64,000 bases of DNA from the NCBI RefSeq assembly GCF_016909075.1, contig NZ_JAFBFC010000009.1, positions 1 to 64,000 of the forward strand, written 5' to 3'. Shown in pieces: positions 58,083-64,000 of the stretch. Position numbers and translations under genes: made by a program. Positions within the stretch are counted from its first letter, which is position 1. Each line of letters opens with the position of its first letter. This DNA is from Priestia iocasae (lineage in GTDB: Bacteria; Bacillota; Bacilli; Bacillales; Bacillaceae_H). Below the pieces are notes generated by a model. The model ran no database searches. It worked only from the letters and a program-made list of their open reading frames with translations, and was not told where the DNA came from.

Positions 58083-58247
58083 TTAACGATGGAAGCGAGG
58101 ATGATCTTCATCCACAGCAACATCAATCACATTGTGAAAGCGAGGATGATCTTCATCCACAGCAGAGTGTAGAAACGAAGTTGAAACGAATGAAGCAAAA
58201 GCAAAACCGAGTGTAAATGTTACAGATCCAATGATAAATTTTTTCAT
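58083..58247 (-). CDS. Secreted pheromone propeptide with two AVDEDHPRFH copies, 54 aa
   Basis: ATG 58247 follows AGGAGG, which overlaps the stop codon of the upstream regulator gene (11 bases between stop and ATG), so the two are coupled. The product starts MKKFIIGSVTFTLGFAFASF, a signal peptide with Lys-rich n-region, hydrophobic core and AFA-S as possible cleavage point. The rest contains AVDEDHPRFH at residues 29-38 and again 44-53, joined by NVIDV, ending in Arg. This plan (receptor gene, then short exported propeptide with C-terminal signal peptide) is that of RRNPP systems such as NprR-NprX and Rap-Phr. The peptide matches none I know (SKPDIVG of NprX differs). Confidence 0.85.
   Translation of the reverse strand: MKKFIIGSVTFTLGFAFASFVSTSFLHSAVDEDHPRFHNVIDVAVDEDHPRFHR
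58093..58164 (-). repeat. In-frame tandem repeat encoding the pheromone
   Basis: Two 27-base identical copies, 58093-58119 and 58138-58164, offset by 45 bases (15 codons). Immediately after the identity, the last two codons of the decapeptide differ only synonymously (TTT CAC against TTC CAT for Phe-His). Confidence 0.95.
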
Positions 58248-58258
58248 GGAAATTCCTC

Positions 58259-59536
58259 CTAATTTGTTAATTTCTTTCTAATATCATTGCAAAGCTTATA
58301 ATAATAACTGCTTTTCTTGTATGAAAAGCGGTTAGAATGAATGTGGGCTAATTGCTCATAACACGTAAGTAAATAGCGAAAATCATTTTTTATTTTAAAG
58401 AAAGGCAATGCTATGTTCTCTAGATACTCCTCTAATCCCTCAATATCTTCTCTTATTTCAAGAGAAAGAAGGTGAAACTTTATTTCTAACTCTTTCCCAT
58501 TGCTAATAGTTTGTAATAGTTTAATAGACTGTTCAGCGATGAGTAAAGCGGTCTCTTTTTTTTCCTGTGAAACCAATTCCTTGGCAAGATAATAAGAAGT
58601 TTTTAAGTACGTAAAAGAGTTTTCTTTTTTTAACGATAAGCATTCTTCATAATGAGCAATTGCCTTTTGGTGGTGACCCTGCTCACTGTATAAATTGCCA
58701 AGATTGTGATAGCAAAATGATTGCATATCTCTCATCTTTAATTTTGTAGCAGTTAACAGGATATTGTTAAATAATTGTTCAGCCTGTGAAAACTGTTTGA
58801 TTCTCTTATAGTTAATAGCAATTAATAACTGACAATCTAAGCTTCTTAAGAAAAGAGAGGATGCATTTAATCTTTCGAGCGCTTCATGTCCGTAAATAAT
58901 GGCTAAAGAGGGATGATGTAGGTAACTATGTACAAGAGCTAAATTATAAGAAAGCTCAGGCTCTTTATAACGAATCTTCTCACTAATCTCTTCGGCAACC
59001 TTCAGCATGTCTAATCCTTCTACATAATGGTGAAGTAAACAATTATACAGACCTAAAAACATATGAAGGTATAACGATTGTACGATGGTCAACTTCTTTT
59101 TAACCTTATTAAAGTAGTCAATAAGCTTTTCAGCTTCTTGAAACTTTTCTTCGTATAAATAATAGCGAAATTGCGCCAGTCGATAGTTATTAAGAAGAGT
59201 AATATTGTAGATGTTCTTCGTTTTTTGTTCTAATTTTTGAGCATATATTTGTACGTCATCATTACTTCGATCAACCATTGCTTGATACCATTTTAAGACA
59301 TCATCATTAAGTAGTTGTTGCTCGTTCATGACTAAACGATAGTCATAGCCTAACTTTTCTAACAAGAGAGCAATAATCTCATCGTTTGCTTCAATACGAT
59401 TGTTTTCTAACTTGCTTAAATAAGGAATGGAACAAATACCTTTTGCAAGTTCTTCTTGGGTCATTTCTTTTTCTTGACGTGTAATGGAGATAAGGGTACC
59501 AATGTTTACTTCAAAGTTATCGTTTAGTAAGTGCAT
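58259..59536 (-). CDS. RRNPP-family quorum-sensing regulator (HTH plus TPR, NprR-like)
   Basis: 425 aa, the usual NprR length. Residues 12-65 are an XRE-type helix-turn-helix (TLISITRQEKEMTQEELAKG and ICSIPYLSKLENNR). Residues about 75-425 form helical TPR repeats; the clearest are 271-304 (MQSFCYHNLGNLYSEQGHHQ, KAIAHYEECL) and 388-421. This matches cytosolic receptors that bind re-imported oligopeptides through the TPR domain and change DNA binding. The peptide gene directly downstream supports this. AAAGGAG lies 13 bases before the ATG, rather far. Target genes are unknown; the 340-base upstream gap may hold its operator. Confidence 0.9.
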   Translation of the reverse strand: MHLLNDNFEVNIGTLISITRQEKEMTQEELAKGICSIPYLSKLENNRIEANDEIIALLLEKLGYDYRLVMNEQQLLNDDVLKWYQAMVDRSNDDVQIYAQKLEQKTKNIYNITLLNNYRLAQFRYYLYEEKFQEAEKLIDYFNKVKKKLTIVQSLYLHMFLGLYNCLLHHYVEGLDMLKVAEEISEKIRYKEPELSYNLALVHSYLHHPSLAIIYGHEALERLNASSLFLRSLDCQLLIAINYKRIKQFSQAEQLFNNILLTATKLKMRDMQSFCYHNLGNLYSEQGHHQKAIAHYEECLSLKKENSFTYLKTSYYLAKELVSQEKKETALLIAEQSIKLLQTISNGKELEIKFHLLSLEIREDIEGLEEYLENIALPFFKIKNDFRYLLTCYEQLAHIHSNRFSYKKSSYYYKLCNDIRKKLTN

Positions 59537-59893
59537 AGTTAGAAAGAAACTCCTTTATGTAGGGTTTTTCAATGAAATCTGAAAGTTGAAAGTCGAAATT
59601 TGTTTGAGATTTCCCTCGTTTCTGCCCTTTTCTATATTTTCTATATTTTCTGTTAAATAAAAAAGAGACTAAAGACTCATTGTTATAGACCTAGAACTTT
59701 CTTTTTTAGTATAAAATTCGCTTCGATATAAGGCTAAATAACTAAAAATTTCTCAATCTACTAATAGTGCATGAAAATAGAGAGAGAGAAAATCTATTTT
59801 GGGTATGTGGATAGTAAAAAAGGGTGAAGGTAGCTTTCGGAGTTCTTTATCTGATAAAATAATACAAAGATAAGATTGAAAGGAATGATTTTT
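59537..59893. other. Divergent region between the peptide receptor and ytwF
   Basis: No gene seen. A direct repeat of CTATATTTT (59632-59640 and 59641-59649) stands out as a possible regulator site. A weak minus-strand -10, TATACT (complement at 59708-59713), could serve the receptor gene. Confidence 0.4.
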
Positions 59894-60205
59894 ATGTCAG
59901 AAGTTAAATTGATTACAACTGAAGAGCTTCAAAAGAAGATTGAAAATGGTGAAGAACTTTATTTAGTCGATGTACGTGAAGACGAAGAAGTAGAAGAAGG
60001 AATTATTGCTCATGCAAAACATATCAAAATGGGTGAAATTCCAAATAACTTGAATTACTTTGATAAAGAAAAGGAATATATCTTTATTTGTCGTTCGGGT
60101 CGTCGTAGTGAAAATGTATGCTTATACTTGCAAGATCAAGGCTATAAAGTTCGAAACATGGTTGGTGGAATGTTAGAGTGGCAAGGAGACGTTGTAAATA
60201 AGTAA
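59894..60205 (+). CDS. ytwF: Rhodanese-like sulfurtransferase (YtwF)
   Basis: Single-domain rhodanese, 103 aa. The active loop FICRSGRRSENV carries the catalytic Cys, and LYLVDVREDEEVEEG is the N-terminal Asp-x-Arg motif. AAAGGA precedes ATG 59894; the frame open from TTG 59876 is that site. Single gene with its own terminator. Sulfur acceptor unknown. Confidence 0.9.
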   Translation: MSEVKLITTEELQKKIENGEELYLVDVREDEEVEEGIIAHAKHIKMGEIPNNLNYFDKEKEYIFICRSGRRSENVCLYLQDQGYKVRNMVGGMLEWQGDVVNK

Positions 60206-60223
60206 CCTGACGTTAGTGGAAAA

Positions 60224-60260
60224 GGAAGCTTCAGCAGGATAAATGCTGAGGCTTTTTTGT
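60224..60260 (+). terminator. Terminator after ytwF
   Basis: AAGCTTCAGCA pairs with TGCTGAGGCTT around GGATAAA, then TTTTTTG. Confidence 0.93.
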
Positions 60261-60374
60261 TTGTTGAATTTTTAGATAACTCATTAAATGGTTATACTTT
60301 TTAACATGTTTATTTTACTAGATATTCATGAATATTATTTTTCTGAATATTCTTAATTAAGGGAGGGGATACGT

Positions 60375-60611
60375 ATGAGTATGTTCCATATTATGGACGT
60401 GACAGAAAGGGTGTATGCAAAAATTAGAGAAGATTGTGTAGAGCTTTACTTTCACACAGAATGTATTGGCAAAGTTATATTATCGGAAGAAGGAAAGGAA
60501 TACGACCTACATGAAGGCTACGCCTATGAAGATAATAAAATATTGAAATTAATTAATTGCGAAGAAAACGTACCCCCGTATGTGGAAGATTGTGATCTAG
60601 GATGGTGTTAG
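60375..60611 (+). CDS. Small acidic hypothetical protein, 78 aa
   Basis: MSMFHIMDVTERVYAKIRED... with Cys in DCVELYFHTECIGK, INCEEN and a terminal CDLGWC. Four or more cysteines in a small acidic protein may bind a metal, but I recognise no family. AAGGGAGGGG precedes the ATG. Directly followed by cse60, so a sporulation role is possible by association. Confidence 0.7.
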   Translation: MSMFHIMDVTERVYAKIREDCVELYFHTECIGKVILSEEGKEYDLHEGYAYEDNKILKLINCEENVPPYVEDCDLGWC

Positions 60612-60618
60612 CGTATTG

Positions 60619-60795
60619 GTGCAAGTGAAATTATTTGATAAAGAACATGAAAAAGATTTAGAAGTAGCGATGAATCGATTTTTGAAAACGCTATCAGGTG
60701 ATCAAGTGATTGATATTAAATATCAAATCTCTACTGCTTTTGATCGAGAAGAGCAGGTTTACTGCTTTTCGGCCATGGTTATTTATCGAGATTAA
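60619..60795 (+). CDS. cse60: Sporulation protein Cse60-like, 58 aa
   Basis: Translation from GTG 60619 gives VKLFDKEHEKDLEVAMNRFL (after the first two residues), then VIDIKYQISTAFDREEQVYCFSAMVIYRD. The YQIS...YCFSAMVIY ending is typical of B. subtilis Cse60, a SigE-controlled sporulation protein of unknown function. AGGATGG at 60599 is the likely site; TTG 60616 and GTG 60625 are alternative starts. Confidence 0.8.
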   Translation: MQVKLFDKEHEKDLEVAMNRFLKTLSGDQVIDIKYQISTAFDREEQVYCFSAMVIYRD

Positions 60796-60813
60796 CAAAC
60801 TTACTAACAGACG

Positions 60814-60864
60814 AAAAAGACGGATAAAAGCAAGAAACATGTCTTGCTTTTATCCGTCTTTATG
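60814..60864. terminator. Bidirectional terminator, cse60 and ytfP
   Basis: Perfect 19-bp stem AAAGACGGATAAAAGCAAG/CTTGCTTTTATCCGTCTTT with an AAACATGT-type loop, between convergent genes. Confidence 0.93.
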
Positions 60865-60871
60865 TCTATTT

Positions 60872-62161
60872 CTAGTATGAATCTTTAGCGTATACACTTG
60901 CATTTAGTCCAGCGAGTCGTCCTGTTACGAGTGCAGATGTAATGTTGTAGCCTCCTGTGTATCCGTGAATATCTAGTACTTCTCCACAAAAGTACAGGCC
61001 ATTCATGAACTTGGAACCCATTTCTTTTGGGTGCACTTCTTTTACAGATACACCTCCACCTGTAACAAATGCTTTGTCAATTGAGAGAGTCCCATTTACT
61101 TGAAATTCAAATCGTTTACACAGCTTTGCAAACTCTCGCAGTTGATCATGAGGAACTTGCCCAGCCGTTGCTTGTTCATCAATTTGAGCAAGCGTAATTA
61201 AAAATAACAGGTAACGCTCAGGTAAAAATCCTTTTACTACATTTTTAAACGCTTTTTTTGGCTCTTCTTTTGTTATCTTCACTAATTCTTGAAAGATGAC
61301 TTCCTCATTCTTATCAGGAAAGGCGTCAATGCTCATCGTAACCGAGGAGCTTTTTTGTTTTTTAAGCTCTTTTACCACATATTGACTACAGCGAAGAACA
61401 GCTGGACCTGATATTCCAAAATGCGTAAAAATCATATCCATTTTATGGGTAATAATGGGTTTTCCTTTTTTATTCAACACACTTAAGCCTACATCTCTTA
61501 ATGAGAGACCTTGCATGACTTTTTCTTTAATAAAAGACTCGTTTGATGTAATCGGTACTTCTGTTGGATAAAGTTCTGTAATTGTATGTCCAGCATCTTG
61601 CGCCCATTTATAGCCGTCTCCAGTCGAACCAGTATGTGGGACTGATTTTCCACCTACAGCAATAATGACACTTTTAGTTTCGATTCTTTCTCCATTTTGT
61701 AAGTGAACAGCGCAAACTTTTCCATCTACATACTCCACTTTTTTGACAGGTGTATTTGTGCGAATATCCACCTTGCGTCTTTTTAATTCTCCAATCAAAG
61801 CATCTACAACCGATTGGGCTTTATCTGTTACAGGGAACATGCGACCGTGGTCTTCCTCTTTTAGTTGAATGCCTAATTTTTCAAAGAAGCGAATAATATC
61901 TTCATTACTAAAAATAGAAAAAGCACTATATAAGAATCGTCCATTTCCTGGAATGTGTTTAATAATTTCTTCGATTGGTAAGCGGTTCGTAACGTTACAA
62001 CGTCCTCCGCCAGATATGGCTAACTTTCGTCCAAGCTTGTTTCCTTTATCGAGCAATAACACTTTTGCTCCAGATTCTCCAGCGGCAATGGACGCCATTA
62101 ATCCAGAAGGGCCGCCACCAATTACAACAACATCATATGTCATCATTTCACCGACTTTCAT
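60872..62161 (-). CDS. ytfP: HI0933-family FAD-dependent oxidoreductase YtfP
   Basis: Flavoprotein of 429 aa. The FAD motif [21 protein letters not shown] starts the protein, [16 protein letters not shown] is the family signature (about residues 43-58), and the end [26 protein letters not shown] closes the FAD site. Catalytic role in bacilli is not established. AAAGGA is close to ATG 62161; GGTGA before ATG 62143 makes the shorter start ([10 protein letters not shown]) equally likely. Confidence 0.9.
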   Translation of the reverse strand: MKVGEMMTYDVVVIGGGPSGLMASIAAGESGAKVLLLDKGNKLGRKLAISGGGRCNVTNRLPIEEIIKHIPGNGRFLYSAFSIFSNEDIIRFFEKLGIQLKEEDHGRMFPVTDKAQSVVDALIGELKRRKVDIRTNTPVKKVEYVDGKVCAVHLQNGERIETKSVIIAVGGKSVPHTGSTGDGYKWAQDAGHTITELYPTEVPITSNESFIKEKVMQGLSLRDVGLSVLNKKGKPIITHKMDMIFTHFGISGPAVLRCSQYVVKELKKQKSSSVTMSIDAFPDKNEEVIFQELVKITKEEPKKAFKNVVKGFLPERYLLFLITLAQIDEQATAGQVPHDQLREFAKLCKRFEFQVNGTLSIDKAFVTGGGVSVKEVHPKEMGSKFMNGLYFCGEVLDIHGYTGGYNITSALVTGRLAGLNASVYAKDSY

Positions 62162-62356
62162 TTATCCTTTTTTCTTTGCGTTCTTTTTACACAGAGAAAT
62201 TTTTGTTTAAAAACTGACAAAATCTAAAGAATTGTATAAAATAGTGAGCTATGGCTTAGTTTTTACTAAAGCGCTCTTAATTGTAAACTGCAACTTGCTT
62301 ATTTTCAATCTTATTACTATTATCGAGAGGTAACATCGAATATTGGAGGCAAATCC
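62162..62356. other. Divergent ytfP/ytgP intergenic region
   Basis: AT-rich, no gene; GGAGGC at 62345-62350 is the ytgP ribosome binding site. No riboswitch or box is recognised. Confidence 0.4.
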
Positions 62357-64000
62357 ATGTCAGATTCAAAGCTATTAAGAGGAACTTTTATTTTAACACT
62401 TGGTACGTACATATCACGTATTTTAGGGATGATTTATTTATTTCCATTTTCCGCCCTTGTCGGCACAGTAGGCGGAGCCTTATTTGGATATGGATATGTG
62501 CAATACACCATTTACTTAAGTATCGCTACCGCTGGTGTTCCAATGGCTGTGTCAAAGTTTGTTTCAAAATATAATGCCATAGGAGATTATCATACAAGCC
62601 GCAGGATGTTCCGATCTGGAATGAAACTAATGCTTCTCACTGGCTTTTTAGCTTTTGTGTTTCTGTATTCAGCTGCTCCTATTATTGCAAAGGCGACGTT
62701 GGGAAGCAATAACTTAGAGAACTCATTGGAAGATGTTGTCATGGTTATGCGTATGGTGAGCGTTGCCCTTCTTATCGTCCCAATGATGAGTCTGATGAGA
62801 GGGTTCTTTCAAGGTCATCAATCTATGGGGCCAACAGCCGTGTCTCAAGTTATTGAGCAAGTCGTGCGCATCGTTTTTTTATTAGCTTCTACGTATATTG
62901 TTATTAAAGTGTTAGGAGGAAGCATTGCCACTGCAGTTGGTTTTGCAACCTTTGCTGCTTTTGTAGGTGCATTAGGTGGTCTAGCCGTCTTACTATGGTA
63001 TTGGAAAAAGAGAAAGCCGCATTTAGATGCATTACTTGAACAAAGTGTGACGCCTACACGTATTTCGACCGTAACGATGTTTAAAGAATTATTTACGTAC
63101 GCTTTACCATTTGTGTTTGTCGGTTTAGCTATCCCGTTGTATCAGTTTGTGGATCAGTTTACATTTAACAAAGCAATGATTGCAGCTGGACAAAAAGAAG
63201 TCGCGGAATCTATGTATGGAATTGTTCAAACATATGTACCAAAGCTTGTAATGATTCCAGTATCACTTGCGACAGCGTTTGGCTTAACACTTGTCCCAAC
63301 TATTACAAGTTCGTATATGAATAAAGATTATCATGTTCTACAAAAACAAATTGATCAGACGTATCAAACCATTATCTTTCTAGTATTACCTGCAGTCATT
63401 GGTTTGTTTGTTCTAGCATATCCAGCATATGGATTCTTTTTCGGTGTAGAAGCAGTTGAAGCGGGTGGACATATTCTACGCGTCTATGCACCTATTGCTT
63501 TGTTATTTTCATTCTTTACAGTAAATGCTGCCATCCTTCAAGGGATTAACAAGCAAAAATACGCTGTGATTAGTCTAGGGTTTGGATTAATTGTAAAAAT
63601 CGTCTGTAACATGCCATTCATTATGCTATTCCATGAGGTTGGATCAATTCTTGCAACAGGCCTTGGGTATTTTGTTTCCATTGCTTACACATTTTATATG
63701 ATTAAAAAGCATGGAAGATATGAGCATCGGACTCTAATGAAAAGAGCTATGCTAATGATTATTTTCGCAGTGGTGATGGGAGTCAGTGTAAAAGCTACTC
63801 AGTATGTGATGAGCTTTTTCTTTATGTATGAAGAAGGTCGCTTACAAGCAGCTGTCATCACTCTAATTGGAACAGCTATTGGTGGAGTGATTTACTTTGT
63901 AATTGCGTATCGCTCAGAACTTTTGCAAAAAGTCATGGGCAATCGGATTACGAATATCATTCAACGAAAGATTTTAAGAAAGAAGCCACAAAGTTCATAA
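62357..64000 (+). CDS. ytgP: MOP-superfamily flippase YtgP (MurJ-type)
   Basis: Membrane protein with about fourteen helices. It opens with LLRGTFILTLGTYISRILGMIYLFPFSALVG, typical of the MurJ/YtgP polysaccharide-biosynthesis branch, and has RGFFQGHQSMGPTAVSQVIEQVVR. B. subtilis YtgP (MurJ) moves lipid II across the membrane. The frame is complete: its TAA is the last three bases of the window. TTGGAGGC precedes the ATG. 547 aa. Confidence 0.93.
   Translation: MSDSKLLRGTFILTLGTYISRILGMIYLFPFSALVGTVGGALFGYGYVQYTIYLSIATAGVPMAVSKFVSKYNAIGDYHTSRRMFRSGMKLMLLTGFLAFVFLYSAAPIIAKATLGSNNLENSLEDVVMVMRMVSVALLIVPMMSLMRGFFQGHQSMGPTAVSQVIEQVVRIVFLLASTYIVIKVLGGSIATAVGFATFAAFVGALGGLAVLLWYWKKRKPHLDALLEQSVTPTRISTVTMFKELFTYALPFVFVGLAIPLYQFVDQFTFNKAMIAAGQKEVAESMYGIVQTYVPKLVMIPVSLATAFGLTLVPTITSSYMNKDYHVLQKQIDQTYQTIIFLVLPAVIGLFVLAYPAYGFFFGVEAVEAGGHILRVYAPIALLFSFFTVNAAILQGINKQKYAVISLGFGLIVKIVCNMPFIMLFHEVGSILATGLGYFVSIAYTFYMIKKHGRYEHRTLMKRAMLMIIFAVVMGVSVKATQYVMSFFFMYEEGRLQAAVITLIGTAIGGVIYFVIAYRSELLQKVMGNRITNIIQRKILRKKPQSS

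Overview
The window reads as the chromosome of an aerobic, spore-forming Bacillaceae species close to Bacillus (Priestia) megaterium. Supporting signs are low G+C, strong AGGAGG-type ribosome binding sites, a 21-gene tRNA cluster in the same order as the B. subtilis trnB operon, and long synteny with the glg-men-yth-yti-ytk-ytl-ytm-pckA-metK-ytp-ytq-leuS part of B. subtilis. The species is inferred from gene content, not tested.

Layout. 1-2072: end of a 5S rRNA gene, 21 tRNA genes and a terminator. 2486-10410: glycogen operon glgBCDAP. 10550-20230: a YteA-like zinc-finger protein, divergent menA, and the menaquinone operon menFDHBEC. 20492-24703: a class I ribonucleotide reductase operon read through two NrdR-like boxes and a cobalamin riboswitch, then an acyl-CoA thioesterase. 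24795-26514: an iron-starvation block (two Fur-like boxes, a DUF2325 protein, a four-cysteine nuclease-like protein, a flavodoxin). 26514-28901: cytochrome bd-type oxidase ythAB. 29004-34515: a zinc-starvation block with four Zur-like boxes (L31 type B, ZnuA-like lipoprotein, CobW GTPase, and a flavoprotein), interleaved with a beta-carbonic anhydrase, YidD and LuxS. 34614-41138: YtzI, Dps, a holin-like protein, YtkD, the ABC importer YtlACD, YtmA and YtmB. 41290-44798: pckA with a CcpN-type site and metK under a SAM-I riboswitch. 44838-51730: glycosyltransferase, PAP2 phosphatase, YtoA, YtpA/YtpB, the tRNA-modification pair MnmM/MnmL (YtqB/YtqA) and small proteins. 52180-54948: two transporters, the second with a palindromic operator and a perfect cre. 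55223-58013: leuS under a T-box. 58083-59536: a peptide-receptor cassette. 59894-64000: rhodanese, Cse60, YtfP and the flippase YtgP.

The most interesting locus is 58083-59536 (minus strand). An HTH-TPR regulator of the RRNPP/NprR type is followed, 11 bases past its stop, by an unannotated 54-residue secreted propeptide. The propeptide carries the decapeptide AVDEDHPRFH twice. The copies are identical over 27 bases and then differ only synonymously within the decapeptide, which points to a quorum-sensing pheromone under selection. Other strong signals are the dual NrdR/B12 control of ribonucleotide reductase, a likely Zur-controlled flavoprotein, and a Fur-linked Cas4/AddB-like protein that keeps its four cysteines but appears to have lost its nuclease active site.

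Many starts were moved downstream of the longest frame to match a ribosome binding site; each case is stated in its entry.
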